Below, one piece after another: positions 26,479 through 35,222 of a stretch of 64,000 bases of DNA. How positions within the stretch are numbered: the first letter of the stretch is position 1; the number at the start of each line of letters is the position of its first letter. The DNA comes from Candidatus Aphodovivens avistercoris (GTDB taxonomy: Bacteria > Actinomycetota > Coriobacteriia > Coriobacteriales > Eggerthellaceae). The translations under genes were made by a program, and so were the position numbers. A model generated the notes under the pieces. That model made no database searches. It saw only the letters and a list, made by a program, of their open reading frames with translations, and was not told the origin of the DNA. The stretch spans positions 1 through 64,000 of the forward strand of contig DVIW01000017.1 of NCBI GenBank assembly GCA_018710945.1, read 5' to 3'.

Positions 26479-28248
26479 TCAGCGCGCCGCCATGCCCGCG
26501 TCGAGCGCCAGCAGGCGGCGGTAGAATGCGCTCTCGCGTTCCAGATCGGCCGGCGCGCCGTCCAGCTTCACGCCGCCCTCGCCTAGAAACACGACGCGGT
26601 CCATGCGCGAGACGCCCTGCAGATGGTGGGTGACCAGGATGAGCGTGCGGTCGGCGAACACGTCCAGCAGCGTGTCGAGCAGCTCGCGCTCGGTGACGGG
26701 ATCGAGCGCCGCGAACGGCTCGTCCAGGAGCACGACGGGCGCGCCCTGCAGAAGCACCCGCGCCAGCGCGATGCGGTGCCGCTCGCCGCCCGAGAAGCGC
26801 GCGCCGGCCTCGCCCGCGTAGGTGTCGAGCCCCTCCGGCAAACGCTCCAGCAGGCCGGCCAGCCCCACGCGGCGCAGAGCGTCGGCCACTTCCTCGCGCG
26901 TCGCATCGGGGCGCCCGATGCGCAGGTTGTCCAGAAGCGGAGCGTTGAACAGGTAGGTGCGCTGCTGGATGACGCCCAAATAGCGCGCCATGCCGTCGCC
27001 CAGCGCGGCGCAGGGAACGCCGCCCAGCGAGACCGACCCGGCCTGCAGGCGCGCGTCGCCGCGGATGAGCGCGGCCAACGTGGACTTCCCCGCCCCGCTG
27101 CGCCCGAGCACGGCCACCTTCTGCCCGAAGGGGATGGAAAGGCTCAGCCCGCGCAGCACGTCGGTATCGGTGCCCGGATAGCGAAACGTCGCGTCCGCAA
27201 TGACGATGTCGAGGGGCCGTTGCGGCTGGGGCGCGCCGCCGTCCCCATCGATGCCCGGCTCGTCGTCGGCGGGTTCGGGCAGGGCGTTCAGGCGCTCGAT
27301 GGAGCCGCGGTACGCCGAGGCCTCCTGCACCGCCGCAGGCAACGGGGCGAACGCCTCGATGAGCGGGAAGAATCCCAGCGCGAACGCCGCCACCCAGTTC
27401 GAGCCCCCGTCCGGCAGGCCGCCGAAGCGCGTGCCCGCCCACGCCAGAAGAACGACGACCACCGCGCCGAACGTCGCCTGGGCCGCCAGGTCGCGCCAAC
27501 GATCGAACCGCTCGATGCGGCGCTGCTCGGCGCGGATGCGCTCCTGCGCGCGCTCGTGGGCCGCCAGGTAGTCGGCGCCGCGCTGCGAGAACACCCAGTC
27601 GGCCACGCCCAGCACGTTGTCGGCCAGCTGGTCGTACAAGCCGGTGCGCAGCTGCTTGCGGCGCGCCTCGCGCGCGGCGTTCGCCAGCACCGACGCCAGC
27701 GGAGCCGCCACGGCGCCCAGCCCCAGCACGCCCAGGATCGCAAGCCCCAGCCACGGGGACAACACGCCCGTTGCCGCCACGAGCACCAAATAGAGAACCC
27801 CGGCTATGACCAGCGGAAACAACGTGCGCAAATACAGGTTCTGCAGATGCCCGATGTCTTCGGCCAAAAGCCCCAGCACGTCGCCGGTGCGCCTCTTGGC
27901 GCGCGGCGAGAGCGCCTCGGCCTCCACCGCACGGTACAGGCGCAGCCGCAGCGCGCTGGTCATGCGCAGCACCCAGTCGTGGCTGGCCAAGCGCTCGAAG
28001 TACTGGAGGAAGGGCTTGCCGACGCCGAACAGGCGCACCAGGCCGAGCGGCACGTTCAGGGCCAGCACCGTCACCACCAGCGGCGCCCCGCTGATGAGGT
28101 AGCCCGAGGTGAACATGAGCGCCGCCGCGAACACGAAGGTGGCCACGCCCAGCGCCAGCGCCGCCGCCAGCGCCTTGCGGTACTGCTTGAAGAAGGGCTT
28201 CACCCATCGGTCGCGCCGCCACAGAGGCGCGCTCTCCCGCCGGCTCAT
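26479..28248 (-). CDS. cydC: ABC exporter half-transporter CydC
   Basis: 589 aa: six membrane spans (residues ~20-300) and an ATPase domain (~345-589). Walker A GRSGAGKST, signature RFSGGERHRIALARV, Walker B VVLLDEPFAALD and switch His in VTHHLQ. Together with CydD it exports cysteine and glutathione or handles haem, needed to assemble cytochrome bd oxidase. It overlaps cydD by 4 nt (ATGA), so the two are translationally coupled. cydAB is not in this window. The CydC rather than CydD label rests on gene order and the first-domain sequence. Confidence 0.88.
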   Translation of the reverse strand: MSRRESAPLWRRDRWVKPFFKQYRKALAAALALGVATFVFAAALMFTSGYLISGAPLVVTVLALNVPLGLVRLFGVGKPFLQYFERLASHDWVLRMTSALRLRLYRAVEAEALSPRAKRRTGDVLGLLAEDIGHLQNLYLRTLFPLVIAGVLYLVLVAATGVLSPWLGLAILGVLGLGAVAAPLASVLANAAREARRKQLRTGLYDQLADNVLGVADWVFSQRGADYLAAHERAQERIRAEQRRIERFDRWRDLAAQATFGAVVVVLLAWAGTRFGGLPDGGSNWVAAFALGFFPLIEAFAPLPAAVQEASAYRGSIERLNALPEPADDEPGIDGDGGAPQPQRPLDIVIADATFRYPGTDTDVLRGLSLSIPFGQKVAVLGRSGAGKSTLAALIRGDARLQAGSVSLGGVPCAALGDGMARYLGVIQQRTYLFNAPLLDNLRIGRPDATREEVADALRRVGLAGLLERLPEGLDTYAGEAGARFSGGERHRIALARVLLQGAPVVLLDEPFAALDPVTERELLDTLLDVFADRTLILVTHHLQGVSRMDRVVFLGEGGVKLDGAPADLERESAFYRRLLALDAGMAAR

Positions 28249-30068
28249 CTGCAGCCCCCTTCCATCCTGTCCACCAGGCGCGCCAGCGCGCCGCCCGCCG
28301 CAAGCAGCGCGCGCGGCTCGCCCGCTTCCGCCACGCGTCCGTCCTCCAGAACCAGCACCAGGTCCATGTCGTCAAGCCAGTGCAGGCGATGGGTCGCGAA
28401 GAACACCAGCCGCCCTTCCATAAGCGGAAGCATCCGCTCCTTCAGCTCCAGCTCGGTCTCGATGTCCAGGTGCGCCGTGGGCTCGTCGAACAGCAGGATG
28501 CGGCGCCCTTCGTCCAGAAACGCGCGCGCCAGCGCGATGCGCTGGGCCTGGCCGCCCGAAAGCGCGCGGGCGCCTTCGCCGATGGGCGTGTCGAGCCCCT
28601 GCGGCAACACGGCGACCAGCTCTTCGAGGCCGGCGGCCGCAACGGCGCGGGCAACGGCGGCGTCGTCGGCACCAGGCTGGTAGAACGCGACGTTCTCGCG
28701 CAGCGTCGCGTGGAACAGGTAGGGGTCCTGCGGGATGTAGACCAGCTGGCGCTGCCATGACGGATCGCCCAGCGAAACGGGCGCGGCCCCCGCCGCAGCC
28801 GCGCCGTCGCCCGGACGCGTTTCCGCCGCAAAGAACGACCCCGCCGCGGGCGCCGCGAAGCCGCTCAGCAGGTTGACGAGTGTGCTCTTGCCCGACCCGC
28901 TCATGCCCACGATGCCCACCTTGGAAAAGCCCCGCACCGCAAACGACGCGTCCGCCAGCGCGCGCCGCTCGCCGTAGTCGAACGAAACCCCGCGCGCTTC
29001 CAGCACGCAGCTCTCCGACCAGGCGGGGCAGCGGCCCGCAACCCCGTCGGCTTCCCTATCGCCAGAGCCGCCCGCAAGCGCGCCGGCCCCTTCCCCGCCG
29101 TCAGCATCCGCGCCCGCCTCGTCCGCCTCCGGCATCGCCAGCGGCACGAGCGCCGCCAAGGCCGTCTTTCCGTCGAGCGAAGCGTGGTAGTCCGAGGCGA
29201 ACTCGCGGATGGGCTTGAAGTACTCCGGCACCAGCACCAGCACCAAAAGCGCCGGAAAGAACGCGATGGAGCCGTCCACCAGGCGGAACCCCAGCATGAT
29301 GGCGACCGCCGCCAGCGAGAACGTCGAGAACAGGTCGAGCACCGTGCCGCTCAAGATGGCCGTGCGCATCGTCTTCATGGTGGCGCGGCGGAAGCGCTCG
29401 CTCGATTCCCAGATGTCGGCGCCCTGCTGCTTGCCGCGCCCGAACAGCTTCAGGGTGTCGATGCCGCGCAGCGTGTCCACGAAGTGGTTCGCCAGACGCT
29501 TGAACTCCTGCTGCTGCTTGCCCGCCTCGGCCTTCGCCACCTTCCCCAGAAACACCATGTAGAACACGATGAAGGGAAACACGACAAGCATGATCAGGCC
29601 CGACACCCAGTCGAAGGGGAACACGAATGCCAACAGCGCCAGCGGCACCACGACCACGCACGCCATCTTCGGCAGGATGAGGCGCAGGTAGGTCTCCACC
29701 TGCTCGACGCCCTCCAGCGCCAGCGTCACCGCGCCGCCGGTGCCCAGCCGCCCCACCAGTGCCGGGCCCTCTTCGAACACGCGCGCCAGCAGGCCGCGCC
29801 GCAGCTGGGCGGCGCGCGCGGCGGCGTAGCGCGACAACGCGACATCCTGGACGAACGCCACGCCCTGCCGCGCGAGGAAGCAGGCGAAGAACCCCGCCAT
29901 ATGCCAGGCGGCGTCTGCCAGCGCGCCGCCCGCCCGCAGCCCGTCGATGGCGCAGGCCAGCATCCACGCCTGCCCGATGACGGCCGCCGCGCGCGCCAAG
30001 GCCAGCGCCGCCAACGCCGCCAGCATGGGCCGTGCGCCCGGCAGCCTGAGCAGGAACCTGTCCATCAT
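28245..30068 (-). CDS. cydD: ABC exporter half-transporter CydD
   Basis: 607 aa: N-terminal six-span domain (~10-310; RQGVAFVQDVALSRYAAARAAQLRRGLL, FVDTLRGIDTLKLFGRGK typical of CydD) and ATPase domain (~365-600) with Walker A GMSGSGKST, signature ALSGGQAQRIALARAF and Walker B ILLFDEPTAHLD. An Ala/Gly/Asp-rich insert sits between the domains. The start is ATG 30068 (an adjacent ATG at 30065 is equivalent), with AAAGGGGTGG about 10 nt upstream. First gene of the cydDC pair; works at the cytoplasmic membrane. Confidence 0.88.
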   Translation of the reverse strand: MMDRFLLRLPGARPMLAALAALALARAAAVIGQAWMLACAIDGLRAGGALADAAWHMAGFFACFLARQGVAFVQDVALSRYAAARAAQLRRGLLARVFEEGPALVGRLGTGGAVTLALEGVEQVETYLRLILPKMACVVVVPLALLAFVFPFDWVSGLIMLVVFPFIVFYMVFLGKVAKAEAGKQQQEFKRLANHFVDTLRGIDTLKLFGRGKQQGADIWESSERFRRATMKTMRTAILSGTVLDLFSTFSLAAVAIMLGFRLVDGSIAFFPALLVLVLVPEYFKPIREFASDYHASLDGKTALAALVPLAMPEADEAGADADGGEGAGALAGGSGDREADGVAGRCPAWSESCVLEARGVSFDYGERRALADASFAVRGFSKVGIVGMSGSGKSTLVNLLSGFAAPAAGSFFAAETRPGDGAAAAGAAPVSLGDPSWQRQLVYIPQDPYLFHATLRENVAFYQPGADDAAVARAVAAAGLEELVAVLPQGLDTPIGEGARALSGGQAQRIALARAFLDEGRRILLFDEPTAHLDIETELELKERMLPLMEGRLVFFATHRLHWLDDMDLVLVLEDGRVAEAGEPRALLAAGGALARLVDRMEGGCR

Positions 30069-30356
30069 CGCGCCGCCACCCCTTTCTTTTCCTTCGGTAA
30101 TTGATAGCTGCATCATAGCATTTTAGAACGGAAATACGGTGGTTATTCCATCCGCAAGCTTTGAAGATGCGGCGGACGTTTCATGAAGCGCCGCGGGTTC
30201 GGGTAGGCTTGGAGGCGGCGGGGCCGTCGGGAAACGTCCCACGAACGCAGACGACCGCACCCCGAACGCATCGAAAACCGCCGAACCATCGCAGCGACGG
30301 CGGGCCCGCCATGCCGCTGCCCCGCGCACCGCGGGCGGAAGGAAGGAAGCGATCCC

Positions 30357-30818
30357 ATGGGCAAGATCATCAAGCTGTTCGTCGGGCTCATCGCCCTCAT
30401 GATCGTCGGCATCATCGGCATCACCGCGCTTTCCAACGCCGACGGCGTGCTGGGAGACGTGGCCGGCTCAGCGAAGAACGCCGCCATGAACGCCGCGCTC
30501 GACGCGAGCGGCGTGAAGAACCGTGTGCAGGACGCACTCGACGCGCGCGCCGGCGACATCGCCGTCGCCACCGGCCTTCCCCTCGAGACCGTGCAGCAGG
30601 GCATCGACGATCTGTCCGTCCGGGACTGGCAGGTGACCGACCTGCCGGCGGGAGCGCAGGCCACCGGCACCATCGACGGCGCGGCGGCCGGCGTCGACGG
30701 AACGCTTACCACCTACGCCGACCCCTCCTACGTCACCGTGAACGCCTACGGCCAGACCGTCACCCTCGCCGTCCCCGAAAGCGCCCAATCCTACCTGGGC
30801 TACCTCGCATACCTGTAA
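30357..30818 (+). CDS. Hypothetical secreted or membrane-anchored protein, 153 aa
   Basis: Not recognised. Residues 5-25 (IKLFVGLIALMIVGIIGITAL) form one hydrophobic helix, uncleaved anchor or signal. The middle (35-75) is Ala/Asp-rich and helical; the C-terminal half looks beta-rich with Thr/Tyr/Val and ends in LGYLAYL. GGAAGGAAG precedes ATG 30357. Divergent from cydDC and converging with the DUF1385 gene. Normal GC for the genome. No conserved motif that would indicate a function. Confidence 0.65.
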   Translation: MGKIIKLFVGLIALMIVGIIGITALSNADGVLGDVAGSAKNAAMNAALDASGVKNRVQDALDARAGDIAVATGLPLETVQQGIDDLSVRDWQVTDLPAGAQATGTIDGAAAGVDGTLTTYADPSYVTVNAYGQTVTLAVPESAQSYLGYLAYL

Positions 30819-30882
30819 CCGCACAGCCGCGGCAGGGCGCGGCGACAGGGCGCGGCACCCTCTCCCGGCGCAGCCGGGGCGG

Positions 30883-32397
30883 CTACGCGGCGGTGCGGCG
30901 GGCGGCTTCGGCGTCCTCGCGCGCCAGGACGCGCTGCATGGCGGCGATGGCGCATTCCAGCATGCCGTCGTCGGGCTCCTTCGTCGTGAGCCGCTGCATC
31001 TGCATGCCCGGCCACAGCACCACCTTCACGAGCGGGTTGTCCGGGTGGCTGCCCGCCCACTTCACCGTGATCTCGTAGGACACGCCCGCGATGACGGGCA
31101 GAAACACGATGCGCACCGCGATGACCAGCGCCAGCTTCGGCGCGCCGTCGGGCACGCCCAAAGCGCCGATGAGGGCGTCCAGCGGGATGGCGGTGTACAC
31201 GAAGATGGCGATGATCATCACCATGATGAGGAACGCCGTGCCACAGCGCACGTGCAGCCGCGGGAACCGCCGCGCGTTCTCCGGCGTGAGCGGCAGGCCG
31301 TGCTCGTGGCAGTGGATGGTCTTGTGCTCGGCGCCGTGGTAGGCGAACATGCGCTTGATCTCCTGCATGCGCCCGATCAGCCAGATGTAGAACACGAACA
31401 CCGCCACGCGCAGGATGCCGTCCACGATGTTCCACGCCAGGGCGTTGGAGTCGTACTCGCCCACGATGAGGTTGGTGAGAAACGCCGGCGCCACGATGAA
31501 CAGCGCCACGCCCAGCGCCAGCCCCAGCACCATGGAAAGGGCCATCTCCTTCTTGCCGAAGCCGCCCTCCCCCGCCTCGTCGGCAGCGCCATCAGCCGGA
31601 TGCGAATCCGCCGCACGGTCCGTCCCGGACGCTCCGGCGCGCGCCGCGGACGCCGCATCCACCGGCAGCGGCTCGCACACCACCTCGAGCGTCCGCTGCG
31701 CGCCCAGCGCGTCGATCATCTCGTCAGGGTTGCCGAAGTCGTCCTTCCAGGAGAACGCCCGCCCCTCGCCGCGCGTGGACGCCAAGGTCGGCTCCGGCAG
31801 CGGCTCCGACGCTTCATCCCAGCCTGCGGCGCTTTCGGCAAGCGCATCTGCCGAAGCGGCCGCCTGCACGTCGTCCGCGCCGCCGTCCGCAGCGTCCGAA
31901 CGCGGCGAGCCGCACGCAGCCGCCACAGCCCCGGCAGCGGGGCGCTTCACCTCGGCAGCCCCTTCAGCCTCAGCCGCTGCAGGCGAACCTGCGCCGCCTT
32001 CGCCCTCTTCCTCGTCGCCGAACGCGTGGATGGCCGCAACCTCCAGCGCCTTGTAGCCCAGCATCAGCGACTCCACGAACGCGCGGCAGCCGCGCACGAC
32101 GGGCCAGTGCATCCAGCCGTTCTTCGCGCGCCCGCTGGCAAGGTCGTGCTCTTCCACGTACAGCGCGCCGTCAGGCTCGCGCACGCCCACCGCCCAATTG
32201 TACGTGCCGCGCATCATCACGCCCTCGATGAGCGCCTGGCCGCCCACGTGCGTCTTGCGCGGGCCGTCCTCGGCGAACGCGCGCGAAAGCTCGCTTCTCC
32301 GCTTGGCGGGCGAAGCCGCGCCGTCCGCCTCCGCGGCTACCGTGGCGCCCGCCTCCGCAAGCACCACGGCGCCTTCCGCCGCCTTCTGCTCCACCAC
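30883..32397 (-). CDS. DUF1385 membrane protein with Ala-rich insertion
   Basis: 504 aa; family members are usually near 300 aa. Conserved DUF1385 parts are at 45-125 (VGGQALIEGVMMRGTYNWAVGVR) and 290-500 (spans, then MFAYHGAEHKTIHCHE with a possible metal-binding His/Glu cluster, VRCGTAFLIMVMIIAI, GVSYEITVKWAGSHPDNPL). Between them, ~140 residues (~135-280) are Ala/Glu/Asp/Gly-rich and presumably disordered. At least four spans predicted. Function of the family is unknown; in many Firmicutes it lies by prfA or rpmE. GTG 32397 starts 1 nt past the thyX stop codon region, with GAGGG in the end of thyX. Confidence 0.85.
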   Translation of the reverse strand: MVEQKAAEGAVVLAEAGATVAAEADGAASPAKRRSELSRAFAEDGPRKTHVGGQALIEGVMMRGTYNWAVGVREPDGALYVEEHDLASGRAKNGWMHWPVVRGCRAFVESLMLGYKALEVAAIHAFGDEEEGEGGAGSPAAAEAEGAAEVKRPAAGAVAAACGSPRSDAADGGADDVQAAASADALAESAAGWDEASEPLPEPTLASTRGEGRAFSWKDDFGNPDEMIDALGAQRTLEVVCEPLPVDAASAARAGASGTDRAADSHPADGAADEAGEGGFGKKEMALSMVLGLALGVALFIVAPAFLTNLIVGEYDSNALAWNIVDGILRVAVFVFYIWLIGRMQEIKRMFAYHGAEHKTIHCHEHGLPLTPENARRFPRLHVRCGTAFLIMVMIIAIFVYTAIPLDALIGALGVPDGAPKLALVIAVRIVFLPVIAGVSYEITVKWAGSHPDNPLVKVVLWPGMQMQRLTTKEPDDGMLECAIAAMQRVLAREDAEAARRTAA

Positions 32398-32398
32398 G

Positions 32399-33079
32399 CT
32401 AGTCCCTCGTCACGCGCGGGTAGGGGTTGCCGCAGGTCATCTTGCCTTCGGGGCACGCACCGCGCACGCAGGGGGCGCCAGCGTCGGCGAACACGAACGG
32501 CGCCGTGGGGCGCGCGAGCTCCAGCATGCGGTGCGCCATCGCGCGTATCTCCCACTGCGCGCGGTTGCAGCAGCGCAGGCTGAAGAAGTGCAGCAGCTCG
32601 CGCACGTTCATCGTCACGACGATCTTGCTCTCCGCCGCGTTCGGCAGCAGGTAGCGCGCGTCCTCGGCGGGCACGCCCGCGTCGAGCAGCTTCTGGTAGG
32701 CGCTAACGCACGCCTCGATGGCCTCGTCGAACACGGCCTCCGTCTCGGGCGCAGCCGCCACGCTTTCCGGCTTCACCACGGCCACGCCGTCTTTGAACTT
32801 CACGTAGCGCTGGCTCTGCTGGTTGAAGCTGGCGATGCGATGGCGCACGAGCTGGTGCGTCAGCGCCCGCGACACGCCGTCGATGGCGAAGGTGTAGCTG
32901 GCGTGCTCGAGCGTGGAGAAATGGCCCGAGCCCATGATGGTGGACAGCACGCTTTTCACGCGCTCTTCGGGCATGGTCTCCATCAGCTCGGCGGCGCCCA
33001 CCGGCGCGTAGCACAGGCGCGCGGCGGTGGCGATGGCGCGCTCGGGGTCGGGGGTGTGGTACAGCAGTTCGACGTGCAT
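32399..33079 (-). CDS. thyX: Flavin-dependent thymidylate synthase ThyX
   Basis: 226 aa. Makes dTMP from dUMP using methylene-THF and FADH2/NAD(P)H. The defining ThyX motif RHRxxSxxxxSxR is present as RHRIASFNQQSQR (79-91). Other family parts are TLEHASYTFAIDGVSRALTHQL and LRCCNRAQWEIRAMAHRM. The C-terminal ~30 residues carry three Cys (CVRGACPEGKMTCG), common in actinobacterial and clostridial ThyX. ATG 33079 has GAGGAGC about 8 nt upstream. Followed directly by the DUF1385 gene. Confidence 0.95.
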   Translation of the reverse strand: MHVELLYHTPDPERAIATAARLCYAPVGAAELMETMPEERVKSVLSTIMGSGHFSTLEHASYTFAIDGVSRALTHQLVRHRIASFNQQSQRYVKFKDGVAVVKPESVAAAPETEAVFDEAIEACVSAYQKLLDAGVPAEDARYLLPNAAESKIVVTMNVRELLHFFSLRCCNRAQWEIRAMAHRMLELARPTAPFVFADAGAPCVRGACPEGKMTCGNPYPRVTRD

Positions 33080-33193
33080 GGATCGTTGCTCCTCATCTGA
33101 AGATATAATTCGCATGCGAGGATGATTCCTCGCCGCGTCCCGCGATACGCTAGTATGATACGAAATCCCATCGACGGATGCAGGGGGTCAACC

Positions 33194-34258
33194 ATGAGCG
33201 GAAACAAACCATCGAACGGCCCGGCGGCGCAGGGCGCAACGGCTGCGGCACCCGGCGCGGAGCCTTTCGTCCCGCTGCTGACCACACTTGACTGGAACGA
33301 GGAATGGAAGGCGCTGCAGCGCGCCCGGCGCACCGCCGACGATGCCGCGTACTGGGACAAGCGCTCGGCCACGTTCGGCACCAAGGACGCGCCGAACCCC
33401 TACGTGGAGCGCTTTTTGCAGCTGGCGAGCATCCGACCAGGCGAAACGGTGCTCGACATGGGCTGCGGCACCGGCGCCTTGGCGCTGCCGCTGGCGGAGT
33501 CGGGCTGCGACGTGGTGGCGGCCGATTTCAGCCGCGGCATGCTGGACGTGCTGGAATCCGATGCCCGCGCACGCGGCATCGGGCTGGGCGCGGTGCCCAC
33601 TCCTTCGCGCGACGCACTCAGCTTCCGCTTCACTGACGAAGCCCTGTCGGCAAGCGCCGACCATGGCAGCGGGTTCGTGGAAACCAAGCAGATGAGCTGG
33701 GAAGACGACTGGGAGGCGCAAGGCCTTGGCCCCGACAGCGTAGACGTGGCCTTAGCGTCGCGCTCCATCGCCACGGCGGATCTGCGCGATTCGCTGCGGC
33801 GCCTTTCCACCGTCGCGCGGCGACGCGTGTGCATCACGCTGTCCACCGGATCCTCGCCGCGCGCCGACGAGACGCTGCTGGCCGAGCTGGGGCTTGCCGG
33901 TCAGGCGGGACGCGACTACCTGTACGCGTTCAACATCCTGGCAAGCGAGGGCGTCATGCCGGAAGTGTCCTACATCAGCAGCGTCCGCGACGACACCTTC
34001 GACACGCGCGAGGACGCCCGGGCAAGCTTCGCCCGCATGATCGACAGCGCTCTGCGCATCGCGCCGAAGGACGGCTTGGATCCTGAGGAAGAAGCGCGGC
34101 GGTCCCGCGCCTTGGAGCGCTTGGAAGAATGGCTTGACGCCAACCTCGTCCCCAACCCCAACGCCGGCGCCCCCGACCGCAAGGGCGTCCCGCAGGGCCG
34201 CCTGAAGACACGTCGCCCGCGCATCATCAGCTGGGCGTTCATCGCCTGGAACAAGTAG
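33194..34258 (+). CDS. Class I SAM-dependent methyltransferase
   Basis: 354 aa. Rossmann methyltransferase with motif I VLDMGCGTGALALPLAESG near residue 95, motif II-like DVVAADFSRGMLDVL and the strand DVALASRSIAT. The N-terminal ~80 residues (WNEEWKALQRARRTADDAAYWDKRSATFG) match a group of anaerobe methyltransferases whose substrates are unknown; small molecule is likelier than nucleic acid. ATG 33194 sits after GGGGGT. Divergent from thyX and ended by a GC-rich hairpin at 34281-34328. Confidence 0.82.
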   Translation: MSGNKPSNGPAAQGATAAAPGAEPFVPLLTTLDWNEEWKALQRARRTADDAAYWDKRSATFGTKDAPNPYVERFLQLASIRPGETVLDMGCGTGALALPLAESGCDVVAADFSRGMLDVLESDARARGIGLGAVPTPSRDALSFRFTDEALSASADHGSGFVETKQMSWEDDWEAQGLGPDSVDVALASRSIATADLRDSLRRLSTVARRRVCITLSTGSSPRADETLLAELGLAGQAGRDYLYAFNILASEGVMPEVSYISSVRDDTFDTREDARASFARMIDSALRIAPKDGLDPEEEARRSRALERLEEWLDANLVPNPNAGAPDRKGVPQGRLKTRRPRIISWAFIAWNK

Positions 34259-34280
34259 GGGCTGAAGGATCGCAAGCAAC

Positions 34281-34328
34281 GGGCGGGGCGGCCCGTGCCC
34301 GCCGCAGCAGGCGCGGGCCGCCCCGCCC
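34281..34328. terminator. GC-rich hairpin between convergent genes
   Basis: GGGCGGGGCGGCCCG (34281-34295) pairs perfectly with CGGGCCGCCCCGCCC (34314-34328), an 18-nt loop between. There is no T-run on either strand, so it is a non-canonical terminator or transcript-end stabiliser for the convergent methyltransferase and flavin-reductase genes. Confidence 0.6.
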
Positions 34329-34336
34329 AATGCGGC

Positions 34337-34999
34337 CTACACCTCTATCTTCTCGAACACTTCCTTGCCCATGCCGCACACGGGGCATTCGAAGTCGTCG
34401 GGCAGCTCGTCTGCGTACTCGATGTGGCCGCAGATGGTGCAGCGCCAAGCGATGCGCTTCTCGCCGGACTCCGCCAAAGCGGCAGGCGCCTCCTCGCCCA
34501 GGTAGCTGGACGCCTTGGGCGGGGTCTTGCCGCCCTTCACGGCGTGGTAGTAGGCGTAGGTCATCGGCTCGCCGCCGCCCAGCACCTCCGCTTCGTCCAC
34601 CTGCGCGACGAACAGGATGTGGCTGCCCAGGTCCACCTCGCCCACCACGTGAGCCGAGAAGCGCGCCACGGCCTGCTCGGCCACGTACGGGATGCCCGCC
34701 GCGTCGCGGCCCGTCGCGCAGCCGGCGAACTTGTCGGTGTCCGTGCTGCAGTGGAAGCCGAACTTCCCGATGAGCTCCATCGTCGCCTCGGTCGAGAGCA
34801 CCGACACGGTGAAGCGGCCTGCGGCGCGGATGGCCGCGGTGGTGGCGTTGCCCTTGTTCAGCGCCACACTCACCTGCAGCGGATCGGAAGTGACCTGCTG
34901 GAAGGTGTTGCACACGCACCCGGCGGCGGCGCCGTCGGCCTCGGTAGCGATGAGGTAGAGCCCGTAGCTCAGGCTGTGGAAAGCCTTCTTGTCGATCAT
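34337..34999 (-). CDS. Flavin reductase-like protein with C-terminal rubredoxin domain
   Basis: 220 aa, the high-molecular-weight rubredoxin layout. Residues 1-~160 form an FMN-binding flavin reductase domain (FQQVTSDPLQVSVALNKGN, AGRFTVSVLS, YAYYHAVKGGKTP). Residues ~180-220 are a rubredoxin (WRCTICGHIEY ... FECPVCGMGKEVFEKI) with two CxxC motifs ligating one iron. In clostridia such proteins pass electrons from NADH systems to flavodiiron or other reductases, aiding oxygen and NO defence. ATG 34999 has GGAAAGGCGGGA upstream. An FAD oxidoreductase and another flavin reductase follow nearby. Confidence 0.92.
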   Translation of the reverse strand: MIDKKAFHSLSYGLYLIATEADGAAAGCVCNTFQQVTSDPLQVSVALNKGNATTAAIRAAGRFTVSVLSTEATMELIGKFGFHCSTDTDKFAGCATGRDAAGIPYVAEQAVARFSAHVVGEVDLGSHILFVAQVDEAEVLGGGEPMTYAYYHAVKGGKTPPKASSYLGEEAPAALAESGEKRIAWRCTICGHIEYADELPDDFECPVCGMGKEVFEKIEV

Positions 35000-35222
35000 G
35001 TTCCCGCCTTTCCGCCGCGCGCCGAATGCGGCGCCGCGGCCTTCCTGCCGGACGCGTGTCCGGTCTTTGGGAGGGGCGCACCCTCCCGCCATGCTTCACC
35101 GCCCATCATACGGGCGCCGGTCCCGCAGAGCAAGGGCGCAGCACCCAGCGCGCAAGGGAAAACCTTCCGATGGCCGCGCCCGCAGCCTTCCCGCGTCCGC
35201 ACGGCCGCCAACGAGCAGAGCG

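Noticed and set aside
26054-28375. Upstream in-frame extension of topA into cydC
   Set aside because: The frame is open but the GTG at 26053 has an ideal AAGGAGG and begins the TOPRIM domain; the extension is antisense-like Arg/Ala-rich sequence.
26623-28683. Long plus-strand open frame (about 686 codons) opposite cydC
   Set aside because: No recognisable protein sequence and complete overlap with an ABC transporter gene.
30069-30356. Open frames between cydD and the 153-aa gene
   Set aside because: They overlap both neighbours, have no ribosome binding site and no recognisable sequence; only a promoter region is likely here.
34281-34328. 15-bp inverted repeat as insertion-sequence ends
   Set aside because: It encloses only 18 nt and lies between convergent gene ends; better explained as a transcript-end hairpin.
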